Source: Luteibacter sp. dw_328 (GTDB taxonomy: Bacteria; Pseudomonadota; Gammaproteobacteria; Xanthomonadales; Rhodanobacteraceae). From it: a stretch of DNA of 64,000 nt. The DNA is taken from the NCBI RefSeq assembly GCF_018449605.1, contig NZ_JAAVUW010000001.1, positions 372,001 through 436,000 of the forward strand, written 5' to 3'. Shown one piece after another: positions 1 through 8,298 of this stretch. The notes beneath the pieces are model-generated. The model made no database searches. It saw only the letters and a list, made by a program, of their open reading frames with translations, and was not told the origin of the DNA. The number at the start of each line of letters is the position of its first letter. The stretch's first letter is position 1. The position numbers were made by a program, and so were the translations under genes.

Positions 1-579
1 CATGCGCAGGCGCCGTGCACGCCGCCGCCAGCGGTGCAGGTTGGCGACCGAGCCGTCCTTGCGTACCCGCTTTTCGGCACGAGCCACCCGTTGCTCCGAG
101 CGTGCGATGGCTTGTTCGATCGCGCGACGCGTGACCGTCTTCCAGGGCAGGACTTCGATAGCGTCACCGAGGTCGCGAACCTGGTGGCGCCGCTTGAGAA
201 AGCGCGGATCCTTGGTCAGCGCCGCGGCAAGCCGCCCGTCCCGGCGATTTTCCAGGGCGTGGATAGCCTGCTGCCATTCGGCGGAGGGTCCCGGGCCCGC
301 CAGGGTCTGCGCTGTATGTACCGCTACATGGGCATCGCGAAGCGGGGACAGTCCGGTAGCCAGTTTGCCGATCCGCTCATTGAGGGTTGGCAGTTGATTC
401 GCGAAAGGTTCCGCCCCGAGCGCAAGTAGGCTCTTGAGTCGCCGTAGGGATTTTCGGGCCTCGTGGATGCCGCGATGGCGGTCCTTCACGTCGGCCAGGG
501 CGCGAGCGGCGCCGCGACATTCCCGTCCTGCCAGAGCGGCGAGGGCGGCTTGGATGCTGGGCGCGGGGGTCTGTGGCAT
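1..579 (-). CDS. CHAD domain protein (partial, 3' end outside window)
   Basis: Reading the minus strand from an ATG at 579 gives 193 codons open to the window edge, so the C-terminus is missing. The visible protein starts MPQTPAPSIQAAL and carries the CHAD hallmark HRGIHEARKSLRRLKSLLAL near residues 40-60, followed by LSPLRDAHV and a very Arg/Lys/His-rich helical stretch ending HRWRRRARRLRM. CHAD domains are alpha-helical, bind polyphosphate through conserved basic residues, and often associate with polyphosphate granules or occur fused to CYTH domains. No CYTH domain precedes it here, so this is a stand-alone CHAD protein or the fusion lies outside the window. It is divergent from the next gene. 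Family call is solid; the exact role is inferred. Confidence 0.8.
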   Translation of the reverse strand, partial: MPQTPAPSIQAALAALAGRECRGAARALADVKDRHRGIHEARKSLRRLKSLLALGAEPFANQLPTLNERIGKLATGLSPLRDAHVAVHTAQTLAGPGPSAEWQQAIHALENRRDGRLAAALTKDPRFLKRRHQVRDLGDAIEVLPWKTVTRRAIEQAIARSEQRVARAEKRVRKDGSVANLHRWRRRARRLRM

Positions 580-718
580 CGGGATTAAATACCACGAGAT
601 GCCGCGGCAAGCTCGTGTTGTGTGCCAGGTGGCGGTCCATTACCATGCCGCACGTTTTGCGCGGCGCTTGCTCGGACCAGCGCAGGCGACACAAGAAAAT
701 CTACAGGGATGCGAGGAA

Positions 719-1252
719 ATGAAAGGCCATGGAACCGGCATGCGAATTGAAGGCTGGGACATTCGGAACTGGCTGATAGCAGGGGTAGGGGTGTTATGGC
801 TATCGGCGATGGTCTACGCCTTGTTCAACCCCGCCGCAGCTGATGGAAGCGTCTTCTTTCACCACTTGTCCAAAATGAAAATAGAGTCGATCGAAGTGAC
901 ATCGCTAGACGGTGGAATCGCTCAGGGGAGCACCGTGGAGATCGTCGATAAGAACGACCTAGACAAATTTATCGACGCTTGGCGTGGCATGGATACCTTT
1001 TTTCCGAACCATCCAAAAATTACATCGTCAGACCGGGTCACATTTCACACCTCTAAAGGTAGGTACTCAGGGGTACTCCAAAGAACGAGCAATCAGGGTG
1101 TCATGTTTATCTTCGACGACAGTCCCACAGGCTGGCCCGTCAGTCGTTCTTATCAACTTGTCGGTACGCCGGAACACATGGATGCTGTGCTGCGAAGCCT
1201 GACCAGCTCGCGCATCAGGACGAAGCGCCCCACGTCTCCTCCCTATCTTTGA
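719..1252 (+). CDS. Hypothetical membrane-anchored protein
   Basis: I do not recognise this 177-residue protein. It has one N-terminal membrane segment (NWLIAGVGVLWLSAMVYALF, about residues 17-36) followed by a soluble domain of about 130 residues with alternating short strands, so a type II topology with an outside C-terminal domain is likely. The reading frame stays open well upstream to 434, but that part is antisense to the CHAD gene and has Arg-rich shadow composition. I start at ATG 719 (GAGGAA lies immediately upstream) or alternatively at ATG 740. Base composition is lower in GC than the surroundings, as for the next gene, which suggests recent acquisition. Confidence 0.5.
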   Translation: MKGHGTGMRIEGWDIRNWLIAGVGVLWLSAMVYALFNPAAADGSVFFHHLSKMKIESIEVTSLDGGIAQGSTVEIVDKNDLDKFIDAWRGMDTFFPNHPKITSSDRVTFHTSKGRYSGVLQRTSNQGVMFIFDDSPTGWPVSRSYQLVGTPEHMDAVLRSLTSSRIRTKRPTSPPYL

Positions 1253-1313
1253 GTATCGCGACGACACGTGCGCGCTGCTCTAAGGGCGAAAGCGTCGTCG
1301 GCGTCGTGATGGA

Positions 1314-1475
1314 TTGTTCGAGCGGGAGTATCTCGCGGTGCTCTTCCTAGCGAGCCTGCCGCGATGTATGACACCAGAGCTCCGACAAGCGGGCGTAGAA
1401 CGCAAGGAGATATTCGTTGGAGATTTCGGCCGCTCAAGACAGAGCAATTGGCGACTTCGTCGCGCAAAGCGCTGA
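1314..1475 (+). pseudogene. Possible coding remnant, no start context
   Basis: A 53-codon open stretch reads LFEREYLAVLFLASLPRC... and continues MTPELRQAGVERKEIFVGDF, ending at TGA 1473-1475. The amino-acid mix looks protein-like, but there is no ribosome-binding site and no obvious start, and it sits in a 246-base gap between two lower-GC hypothetical genes. It may be the tail of a decayed gene. I cannot assign a family. Confidence 0.2.
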
Positions 1476-1498
1476 ATCGAATTGAAAGAAGGAACTTA

Positions 1499-1930
1499 AT
1501 GTCAATGACGGCTAACTACGCAGGCGCTCTCATACCATCGGTAGGATCGCTGCTGATTCCGTATCTTTTACTTGTACTGGTCTTGTACGTTGTCCCTCCG
1601 TACTTGGCGCGATGCCTCTGTCGATTCGAATATAAGCAGATCTTCGCTGGCGGGATTGCGGTGTTCTATGTGGTCTTCTGGGCTTTGTGCAAGGCGCACA
1701 AGCAACTGCCGGGTGCGATATACGCTTTCTACACCTATGCCCGATCGCCGTTCGTTGTGTTGCTCGCGGTCGCATGTAGCGGGTTCCTGGTTTTCACCGT
1801 ATGGGTGTTTTCATCCCGCACGACATCGCGCAGGGAAGCTGTTCGCACTGGAAGCGCCATTGAGAGCGCTGCAGAAGCTATATCGTCAGATTGTGGCGTG
1901 ACAGCTAGCGAAGAACCCAGAGCGCATTGA
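1499..1930 (+). CDS. Hypothetical three-TM membrane protein
   Basis: A 143-residue protein starting at ATG 1499 with AAGGA at 1489-1493 at good spacing, which is preferred over the upstream in-frame ATG at 1364. Three hydrophobic segments are visible: SVGSLLIPYLLLVLVLYVV, IFAGGIAVFYVVFWALC and SPFVVLLAVACSGFLVF. The last 35 residues are hydrophilic and lie over a second frame that looks like a decayed gene end (1830-1997), so the C-terminus may have been created by a fusion at about 1820. Function unknown. Base composition is less GC-rich than the chromosome around it. Confidence 0.5.
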   Translation: MSMTANYAGALIPSVGSLLIPYLLLVLVLYVVPPYLARCLCRFEYKQIFAGGIAVFYVVFWALCKAHKQLPGAIYAFYTYARSPFVVLLAVACSGFLVFTVWVFSSRTTSRREAVRTGSAIESAAEAISSDCGVTASEEPRAH

Positions 1931-1997
1931 AACCTTTCGCTCGCACGTGATGGGCTTCATCGCGGCGGAGCATCGATCACTTTCCCAGCAGATGTAG
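1830..1997 (+). pseudogene. C-terminal remnant of a gene, interrupted by a stop
   Basis: In the frame ending at TAG 1995-1997 the sequence reads LRALQKLYRQIVA, a TGA at 1899-1901, then QLAKNPERIETFRSHVMGF and IAAEHRSLSQQM. The two halves together look like one helical C-terminal region broken by a single stop codon. It overlaps the tail of the three-TM gene in another frame. The family was not identified. Confidence 0.3.
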
Positions 1998-2003
1998 TCT
2001 CGG

Positions 2004-2522
2004 ATGATTTCAACAATGATCAAGAAAAAAGTGCACCTCTCCCTGGCGTTGATCAGCATGGCCTTGTCTGGTCATGTCTCTTCCGCCGATGCATCCGGGG
2101 ATCCAATTGTCGCCGCTCCAGGCCGCGAGGTATGCCAGGTGCGACCGGTCACGATTTCCGATAAGCAGGTGGACGCCAAACTCTGCGTCACCAGCGGAAA
2201 CTTCAGCCACGACAAGTACAGCGTAAGAATCGGCTGGTCCAGGGTCGTCGAAGGCATCGACGATGAGACGACCTGGGGCATCGCAGGCACGTACAAGGGC
2301 AACGCTGTCAGTCTGACCTGCGTTCCACAGGTTAAGCAGCCGGGCACGGACCAGGGCGCCGCGGTGGACGCCATGGCGAAATCCCTGCAGGAGCACGGCG
2401 GCGATAAGCCGGAGCAGGCCCACGATCTTGCCATCCACATGCTCAGCGTCGAAACCGGCCGACTGTGCACCTTCCGCCAGGGCGACCAGGCATTGATGGC
2501 CATTCAGGTCGATTTTCACTAA
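2004..2522 (+). CDS. Hypothetical secreted protein
   Basis: A 172-residue protein with a clear signal peptide (MIKKKVHLSLALISMALSG followed by HVSSADA). The mature part has four Cys residues (REVCQV, KLCVTS, LTCVPQ, RLCTF), suggesting two disulfides in a periplasmic or secreted fold. The start could be ATG 2004 or ATG 2016; the second gives a more conventional signal peptide. I do not recognise a family. It lies just upstream of the phosphate permease in the same direction but is separated from it by about 60 bases, so co-transcription is possible but unproven. Confidence 0.6.
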   Translation: MISTMIKKKVHLSLALISMALSGHVSSADASGDPIVAAPGREVCQVRPVTISDKQVDAKLCVTSGNFSHDKYSVRIGWSRVVEGIDDETTWGIAGTYKGNAVSLTCVPQVKQPGTDQGAAVDAMAKSLQEHGGDKPEQAHDLAIHMLSVETGRLCTFRQGDQALMAIQVDFH

Positions 2523-2582
2523 CTGACACAAGACGGTCACACCCCCTTGTTACCTCTGGTCTGTCTTAACCGGAGGCGCACC

Positions 2583-4169
2583 ATGAACAGTACGGTTTTG
2601 AGCGAGCCGACCGCCGGCTCCCCGCTTACCCGCTACCTGAGCCTGGGGGTGTTCGCCGCCGTCCTGCTCGCCGCGGCGATCTACGTCGGTTCGCAACTGG
2701 GTCACGACCTCCACGTCGCGCCCACCAGTCCTGCTTTCGAATACGTCCTGCTCGGCATCGCTCTGCTAATCGCGCTGGGCTTCGAGTTCGTCAACGGATT
2801 TCACGACACCGCTAACGCGGTGGCGACGGTGATCTACACACGCTCGCTGCCTGCGACCTTCGCGGTGGTCTGGTCGGGCGGCTGGAACTTCGTTGGCGTC
2901 ATGATCTCCAGCGGCGCGGTGGCTTACGCGGTGCTGCAGTTGCTGCCTATCGCACTCGTGCTCAACGTGGGCTCATCCGTCGGCTTCGCCATGGTGTTCG
3001 CCTTGTTGCTGGCAGCCATCATCTGGAATCTCGGCACCTGGTATCTCGGCCTTCCCTCATCGAGTTCGCATACGTTGATCGGTTCGATCATCGGCGTGGG
3101 TCTCATGAATCAGCTGATGAATTCAGGTAACGCGAATGCGGCCGTCGACTGGAGCCAGGCGCTGAGCGTTGGCAAGGCGCTGTTGTTTTCACCATTGATC
3201 GGCTTCGGTCTGGCCTTTGCGTTGCTGATGCTCCTCAAGCGCTTCGTCAAAGCGCCCGAACTCTACGCGGAACGGCATGGCGACCAGCCGCCACCGTTCT
3301 GGATTCGCAGCCTGCTGATCCTCACCTGCACGGGCGTGTCGTTCGCGCATGGCTCGAACGACGGGCAGAAGGGCATGGGCCTGATCATGTTGATCCTGAT
3401 CGGCACGGTGCCCAGCGCGTACGCCTTGAACAAGGCGGTGACGCCCGGGGAAACGCAGACCTTCGTTTCGGTGGCGCACCACGCCAGCGAAACGCTGTCC
3501 AAGTACGCCACCGGTGCGCCGGCTGTCGCCTCGCCGCGCGACGAGATCGAGCACTACATCCAGACCAAGCAGGCCACGCCGTCGACCTTCGCTGCGCTGG
3601 TTGCCCTCACCGATCGCATCGGCGACCAGGTGGCGCAGCGTCCGACGCTCGCCGACGTGCCGCAGGGCGAGATCAACAACGTGCGTAACAGCATGTATCT
3701 CAGCTCAGAAGCGCTGCGTTTGATGGAGAAGAGCAAGCAACCGCAGTTCGCGCCCGAGGACCAGGCGGTGCTCGGCAACTACCATGGCCTGCTCGATAAA
3801 TCGACGAAGTTCATCCCGACGTGGGTCAAGGTCGCCGTGGCGATCGCGCTGGGTCTGGGCACCATGGTCGGCTGGCGACGGATAGTGCGCACCGTCGGCG
3901 AGCGTATCGGCAAGGAGCATCTCACCTATGCGCAGGGTGCTTCGGCTGAGTTGGTGGCCATGATTACGATCGGTGCGGCGGATCGTTTTGGCTTGCCGGT
4001 CAGTACCACCCACGTGCTGTCGTCGGGTGTCGCCGGTTCCATGGTGGCTAATGGGTCGGGGCTGCAGTGGGGCACGGTGCGCAGCATGCTGATGGCCTGG
4101 GTGCTGACCCTACCGGTTTCCATCGCGCTGGCGGCCGGGTTGTTCTGGATGTTGGTCAAGGTGTTTTAG
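2583..4169 (+). CDS. pitA: Low-affinity inorganic phosphate transporter, PitA family
   Basis: A 528-residue polytopic membrane protein of the PiT family (proton- or metal-phosphate symport across the inner membrane). The family signature GFEFVNGFHDTANAVATVIY sits in the N-terminal repeat, the internal duplicate SFAHGSNDGQKGMGLIMLIL near residue 255, and a third conserved stretch RFGLPVSTTHVLSSGVAGSM near the C-terminus. A long soluble loop (about residues 285-410) separates the halves, as in other PitA proteins. The start is ATG 2583 with GGAGG just upstream; the in-frame upstream ATG at 2547 has no site. It is followed by a REP element and a strong palindromic terminator, so the transcript ends there. 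Confidence 0.92.
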   Translation: MNSTVLSEPTAGSPLTRYLSLGVFAAVLLAAAIYVGSQLGHDLHVAPTSPAFEYVLLGIALLIALGFEFVNGFHDTANAVATVIYTRSLPATFAVVWSGGWNFVGVMISSGAVAYAVLQLLPIALVLNVGSSVGFAMVFALLLAAIIWNLGTWYLGLPSSSSHTLIGSIIGVGLMNQLMNSGNANAAVDWSQALSVGKALLFSPLIGFGLAFALLMLLKRFVKAPELYAERHGDQPPPFWIRSLLILTCTGVSFAHGSNDGQKGMGLIMLILIGTVPSAYALNKAVTPGETQTFVSVAHHASETLSKYATGAPAVASPRDEIEHYIQTKQATPSTFAALVALTDRIGDQVAQRPTLADVPQGEINNVRNSMYLSSEALRLMEKSKQPQFAPEDQAVLGNYHGLLDKSTKFIPTWVKVAVAIALGLGTMVGWRRIVRTVGERIGKEHLTYAQGASAELVAMITIGAADRFGLPVSTTHVLSSGVAGSMVANGSGLQWGTVRSMLMAWVLTLPVSIALAAGLFWMLVKVF

Positions 4170-4180
4170 TGGGGGAGAGC

Positions 4181-4281
4181 ATCGCCGATGAATCGGCTCC
4201 TACAAAAGACCTGCGCAGGTCGTCTGTTACAAAAGACCTGCGCAGGTCTTTTGCATTTGTAGGAGCCGATTCATCGGCGAT
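4181..4281. repeat. REP pair (BIME) between convergent genes
   Basis: An inverse copy of the REP core (ATCGCCGATGAATCGGCTCC, 4181-4203) and a forward copy (GTAGGAGCCGATTCATCGGC, 4259-4281) flank a spacer containing two direct copies of ACAAAAGACCTGCGCAGGTC (about 4202-4221 and 4230-4249). It sits between convergent pitA and the bestrophin gene. Confidence 0.85.
4231..4252. terminator. Bidirectional terminator-like perfect palindrome
   Basis: Perfect 22-base palindrome with arms AAAAGACCTGC and GCAGGTCTTTT, giving an A-run/T-run hairpin that can stop transcription on either strand between the convergent pitA and bestrophin genes. An imperfect upstream copy lies at 4203-4221. Confidence 0.6.
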
Positions 4282-4283
4282 CT

Positions 4284-5180
4284 CTAAGCGACGGCGTCAG
4301 CCGAGCCGTCGCCAACAAGCGCAACCAGGTCGTTCTTCACCGTAAGGCAGTACGCATCCAGCGGCAGATCGTTCGGCAGGATGTCGAACGGGTCCTCGAT
4401 CTGGTCGCCCAGGGCGTCCAACCCGAAGAACGTATAGGCGAGCACGCCCACAAGCAGCGGCGTGAACCAGCCAACCAGCCCGACCAGGCAGAACGGCAGC
4501 AGGAAGCAATAGATGTGCACCGTTCGGTGCAGAAGCAACAGGTAAGCGTAGGGCAGGGGTGTGCCCTGGATGCGCTCGCAGCCACCCAGCACGTGCGACA
4601 GCCCACCCAGCTCCTTGTCGATGGACGCCAGCAGGATCGGGCTGGTGTCCTGGGCCCGTGCGGCGGTCGCAAAGGCAACGCCCATGTGAGCGAGCAGCGC
4701 GCTCGGCCGGTTGGGCGAGGCCATGACGGCGGCAAGCATCTGGGGTGGCAGCCATGGCGTCAGGTCGGCCGTGGGATCCTTGGCGCGCAGGTGATGTCTC
4801 ATCGCATAGGCAAACGCGATCAGTGAATGCACGAGTTCGCGCCGTGTGGCCTGGCTTGCATCCGGCAGGAAGGCCAGCGTCTGCCGTGCCGCGTTGCGGC
4901 TGGCGACGATCAGCTCACCCCAAAGCGTGCGAGCGTCCCACCAGCGCTGATAGGCCACCGTGTTGCGAAAGCCGAGGAAGATCGCCAGCGTCAGGCCCAT
5001 CAGGGTGAGCGGCGCCGCGTTCAGGCCGACCTTCAGCGTGAACAGATGAAAATCCGCCCAGACGACGGCGACCGACAGAAGCACGGTGTACAGCACGCGC
5101 CGCCAGATGACCGGGATGATCGACCCGTTGAGGGTGAACAGGATGGAACGGACGCTCGGGGTGCGAGAGTGGACGGTCAT
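4284..5180 (-). CDS. Bestrophin family chloride channel-like protein (YneE-like)
   Basis: A 298-residue bestrophin/UPF0187 protein. Bacterial members are pentameric inner-membrane ion channels. The family signature AIFLGFRNTVAYQRWWDARTL is visible near residues 65-85 and the conserved C-terminal acidic motif DQIEDPFDILPNDLPLD near 260-275; hydrophobic segments lie at about 28-45, 55-72, 215-235 and 238-255. Length is normal for the family. Its stop lies three bases from a REP element. The downstream neighbour on the same strand upstream of it is a small AT-hook-like protein gene, 11 bases away, so the two may be co-transcribed. Ion selectivity cannot be told from the sequence. Confidence 0.85.
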   Translation of the reverse strand: MTVHSRTPSVRSILFTLNGSIIPVIWRRVLYTVLLSVAVVWADFHLFTLKVGLNAAPLTLMGLTLAIFLGFRNTVAYQRWWDARTLWGELIVASRNAARQTLAFLPDASQATRRELVHSLIAFAYAMRHHLRAKDPTADLTPWLPPQMLAAVMASPNRPSALLAHMGVAFATAARAQDTSPILLASIDKELGGLSHVLGGCERIQGTPLPYAYLLLLHRTVHIYCFLLPFCLVGLVGWFTPLLVGVLAYTFFGLDALGDQIEDPFDILPNDLPLDAYCLTVKNDLVALVGDGSADAVA

Positions 5181-5191
5181 CGAGCGGCGGC

Positions 5192-5563
5192 TTATTCGGC
5201 GTCCGGCGAGGGTTTGGTCCGGGGTTTGCGCGGCTTGGGCTCCGCACTCGCGATCAGCGACTGCAGGTAGGCGATGCCTTCTTCCGGCGGGAACCAGGCC
5301 ACCACGTCGGCCACGCTGAGGCCGTAACTCACGCGCAACGCGTTGAACGCGGCGCGGGCTTCGGCGAGCGGATCGACCTTGGGTGGACGGCCACGGCGGG
5401 GCTTTTCGACAGGTTTGGCGGGGAGGGGCGGCTCGACCCGGGTTTCGACCGGCGTTGGCACGGGCGTTGCGGCTACCGGCGGCTTGTTCCCGGCATTCTG
5501 GCGGTCGAGCGCGGCAAGTTCGTCCTGGAACTGCTTGAAGTCATATTTACCGGACGAATTCAT
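5192..5563 (-). CDS. Small basic protein with AT-hook-like motif
   Basis: A 123-residue protein starting MNSSGKYDFKQFQDELAALD. A Pro-rich linker (about residues 27-58) leads to KPRRGRPPKVDPLAEARAAF: the RRGRPPK core resembles an AT-hook, which binds the minor groove of AT-rich DNA. A short helical domain ending VADVVAWFPPEEGIAYLQSL and a basic tail KPRKPRTKP follow. It may be an H-NS-like or nucleoid-associated accessory protein, but that is inference. The start at 5563 is preferred because upstream residues are low-complexity and antisense to the AraC-type gene's upstream region. Confidence 0.55.
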   Translation of the reverse strand: MNSSGKYDFKQFQDELAALDRQNAGNKPPVAATPVPTPVETRVEPPLPAKPVEKPRRGRPPKVDPLAEARAAFNALRVSYGLSVADVVAWFPPEEGIAYLQSLIASAEPKPRKPRTKPSPDAE

Positions 5564-5702
5564 GGCACTGCTTCGGTCGAAAGTGGCTCCATTGTCGCAC
5601 GGCGGCCTGGTCGATTCGCGCCGGACAGGGCCCGCAATCGCGATCAAGTGCGTTATCTGACACGGCGCTAGGATGACTCCTACTTCGACAAGGACAGCCA
5701 CG

Positions 5703-6530
5703 ATGGCGGCCGCGCAGAAAGCTCTCTGGTACATCGAAAGCCATTTCGGCGCCGGGCTGGCCCTGGGCGATGTCGCCGCGGCGGCGGGTGTTTCGCCCTT
5801 CCACCTGACGCGTGTCTTCCAGGCGGCGACCGGTTGGCCCGTCGTGCGCTACCTGCGGGCGCGCCGCCTTTCCGAGGCCGCCCGTGAGCTGGCGGCGGGT
5901 GCCCCCGACATTCTCGACGTGGCCCTTTCGGCGGGCTACGGCTCGCACGAGGCGTTTACCCGGGCGTTCCGCGAACAGTTCGGGGCCACGCCGGAAGAGG
6001 TCCGCCAGCGTGGTTCGCTCGAAGGATTGTCGGTTGTCGAGGCGATGCGGGTGATGCAGGAGCCCGTGCCCGAGGCGCAGGTTCCTCGGGTGGAAGAGGC
6101 CGGCCCGCTGTTGATCGCCGGGCTGGGCGCGCGGTACCTCGCATCGAACTCCGCTGGCATCCCTTCTCAGTGGCAACGCCTGGAGCAGGACGCCCGTGCG
6201 CGCTCGAAACGACCGTATTCCTATGGGGTGTGCTTTAACCAGGACGACGAAGGCAACTTCGATTACCTGTGCGGTTACGAAGTCCAGAACTTCTCCGCGG
6301 TGCCCACCGACTTCACGCGGCTTCGCCTTGCACGGCGTCCTTACGCGGTCGTCAGGCACAACGGGCACATCGGCTCGATACCGCTGACGTGGCGCGCCTT
6401 CCTCGAGACCTGGCTTCCCGCCTCGGGACTTGTGGCAGCCGACGCACCGGATTTCGAACGTTACGATGCCGCTTTCGACCCCCTGACTGGCATGGGTGGC
6501 GTCGAAATCTGGGTGCCACTGGCGTCCTGA
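5703..6530 (+). CDS. AraC family regulator with GyrI-like effector domain
   Basis: A 275-residue transcription factor. Residues 1-105 form a double helix-turn-helix AraC domain (VAAAAGVSPFHLTRVFQAAT and DVALSAGYGSHEAFTRAFRE); residues 120-275 resemble the GyrI/Rob effector-binding domain (SYGVCFN, YEVQNF, VVRHNGHIGSIPLTWRAFLE, EIWVPLAS). Such two-part regulators sense small hydrophobic or cationic ligands. Start ATG 5703 has AAGGA eight bases upstream; ATG 5673 lacks one. The alpha/beta hydrolase gene follows 35 bases downstream in the same direction, a plausible target or operon partner. Confidence 0.85.
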   Translation: MAAAQKALWYIESHFGAGLALGDVAAAAGVSPFHLTRVFQAATGWPVVRYLRARRLSEAARELAAGAPDILDVALSAGYGSHEAFTRAFREQFGATPEEVRQRGSLEGLSVVEAMRVMQEPVPEAQVPRVEEAGPLLIAGLGARYLASNSAGIPSQWQRLEQDARARSKRPYSYGVCFNQDDEGNFDYLCGYEVQNFSAVPTDFTRLRLARRPYAVVRHNGHIGSIPLTWRAFLETWLPASGLVAADAPDFERYDAAFDPLTGMGGVEIWVPLAS

Positions 6531-6565
6531 GGCCTCCCATCCGTCACCAAGAGAGGGGATCCACC

Positions 6566-7639
6566 ATGCATGACATTACCCGCGCCTGCCTGGCGCTGGC
6601 GCTTACCTCGGTCCTCGGCGTAGCGTCGGCGACGACCGTCGGCGAGACGCATCGCTCCACGACCACACCGACCGCTGCCATGCGCGATGCGTCGCATTCC
6701 GACGCGCTGGCTATTACGGTCTGGTATCCCGCCATTGACGGGGCGAAAGAAGAGCCGTTGGATATGGGCTCGCCCGGTCATCCGCTATTCCTCGCCGGTC
6801 GTGCCGCGCAGGAAGCGCCGTTCGCGCCGGGCCGTCACCCGGTGGTGTTGCTATCGCACGGCTTCGGCGGAACGGCGCGCATGATGAGCTGGTTCGGTAC
6901 GGAGCTGGCGCGCGACGGGTATGTCGTGGTCGGGGTGAATCATCCGGGCAACAACGGCATGGGACCGATGACCGCGGCGGGTGCGGCGATGTGGTGGGAG
7001 CGCGCCGAGGACCTCAAGGCAGCGTTCGCGGCGGTTCGCAAGGATAAGGACATCGCGGCCCATATCGATCCGGCGCGCCTGGGTGTGGCGGGTTTTTCGG
7101 CAGGCGGATTCACGGCGTTCCTGCTGGCGGGTGCGCGCACCGATATTCCCCACCTGAGGGCGTTCTGCGACAGCCATCCGGACGACGGCGTGTGCAAGCC
7201 GCAGAAGGAAGCGCCGGAGATCAGCGGACCCGCGCTCTTCCATAAGGCGTACGACGATCCCGCGATCAAGGCGCAGATCGCGCGCGCGGCGGACGATCAT
7301 TCGATTCCGGAAGTGAAGGCCGTCTTTACCCTCGCGCCGGCGCTGGTGCAGGCGATCGCGCCCGATAGTTTTGCGCAGATACACGTGCCCACGGCGATCG
7401 TTGTCGGCCTGGATGACAAAGTGGCCGAAGCCGCCACGAACGCGAATATCGCAGTGAAGGCGATTCCGGGCGCGACGATCACGCGGTTGCCCGGGGTGGG
7501 GCACTACGACTTCCTGAGCACCTGCACGGAGGCGGCGAAGGCGAGTGTTCCGATCTGCGCGGATGTGAAGGTGTCGCAGGGTGTGACTCATGGGGAAGCG
7601 CTGGCCAAAGCGAAAGCACTTTTCGACGCGACGCTCTAA
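6566..7639 (+). CDS. Secreted alpha/beta hydrolase, predicted dienelactone hydrolase type
   Basis: A 357-residue protein with a signal peptide (ACLALALTSVLGVASA) starting at ATG 6566 behind GAGAGGGG. The alpha/beta-hydrolase core is clear: HPVVLLSHGFGG (oxyanion loop), DGYVVVGVNHPGNNG, the nucleophile elbow LGVAGFSAGGFTAF (G-F-S-A-G-G), and the catalytic His in PGVGHYDFLSTC near the end. It belongs with COG4188-type predicted dienelactone hydrolases. The true substrate is unknown. It lies downstream of the AraC/GyrI-type regulator and ends before a REP pair. Confidence 0.8.
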   Translation: MHDITRACLALALTSVLGVASATTVGETHRSTTTPTAAMRDASHSDALAITVWYPAIDGAKEEPLDMGSPGHPLFLAGRAAQEAPFAPGRHPVVLLSHGFGGTARMMSWFGTELARDGYVVVGVNHPGNNGMGPMTAAGAAMWWERAEDLKAAFAAVRKDKDIAAHIDPARLGVAGFSAGGFTAFLLAGARTDIPHLRAFCDSHPDDGVCKPQKEAPEISGPALFHKAYDDPAIKAQIARAADDHSIPEVKAVFTLAPALVQAIAPDSFAQIHVPTAIVVGLDDKVAEAATNANIAVKAIPGATITRLPGVGHYDFLSTCTEAAKASVPICADVKVSQGVTHGEALAKAKALFDATL

Positions 7640-7660
7640 TCATGGCCGTCGCGCTTCTGT

Positions 7661-7741
7661 GTAGGAGCCGATTCATCGGCGATTGGGTGCTCGCGACACC
7701 CTTGCCCGCTGCCGCGGGATCGCCGATGAGTCGGCTCCTAC
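7661..7741. repeat. REP pair (BIME)
   Basis: Forward core at 7661-7683 and inverse core (with one change, GATGAGTCGG) at 7719-7741, separated by a GC-rich spacer with CCCGCTGCCGCGGG. It separates convergent genes. Confidence 0.85.
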
Positions 7742-7761
7742 AGAAATAGCGCGTGGTTTAT

Positions 7762-8283
7762 TCAGGAAGGAACGCTGGCTTCCGACCCGCTGGAGATGTC
7801 GTCGGCGTTGTTGCGCTTGAAGACATCCTTGGCCACGTCGCGCTGCTGGCTGCTTTCGGTGTGTACCGAAATCAGGATGCTGCCTTCGCGTACCTTGGCG
7901 TCGTAACGCTTGGCTTCGAATTCGGGAATGCCCATGCCGACGAGCGCGCCGATGATCCCGCCCGTCGCCGTGCCGACTGCCGCGCCGCCAAGCGCGGCCA
8001 TGATCGGTCCGGCAGCGATGAACGGACCGACGCCGGGGATCGCCAGCGCACCAATGCCGGCCAACCAGCCCAGGCCGGCACCCAGGCCGAGGCCGACGAC
8101 ACCCCCGGTGGTCGCACCTTCGGGCGCCTTGGTGTGATGTTCGTGGGCGAAGTCACGCGTGCCGCGACGGTCGGGAAGGAGCGCCGAGATGTCGTCGCTG
8201 GTGAAGCCGGCCTGCTTGAGTTCGAGGACGATGTGCTCGGCCTGTTCGACGGTGCGGGTCGTGCAGTAGACAGATGCTTTCAT
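7762..8283 (-). CDS. YflT-like general stress protein with glycine zipper
   Basis: A 173-residue protein. The N-terminus MKASVYCTTRTVEQAEHIVL and ELKQAGFTSDDISALLPDR matches the heat-induced stress protein YflT domain; the middle (about residues 57-115) is a long Gly/Ala-rich membrane-type zipper (GVVGLGLGAGLGWLAGIGAL), and the end has the repeated strand EGSILISVHTES. Proteins of this layout are commonly stress-induced. It follows the BON-domain gene by 15 bases on the same strand, so the two probably form a stress operon. Confidence 0.7.
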   Translation of the reverse strand: MKASVYCTTRTVEQAEHIVLELKQAGFTSDDISALLPDRRGTRDFAHEHHTKAPEGATTGGVVGLGLGAGLGWLAGIGALAIPGVGPFIAAGPIMAALGGAAVGTATGGIIGALVGMGIPEFEAKRYDAKVREGSILISVHTESSQQRDVAKDVFKRNNADDISSGSEASVPS

Positions 8284-8298
8284 GATGGTCCTCGCGGG

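Noticed and set aside
434-718. Long upstream extension of the 719-1252 gene
   Set aside because: It is Arg-rich, antisense to the CHAD gene, and has no ribosome-binding site; treated as a shadow.
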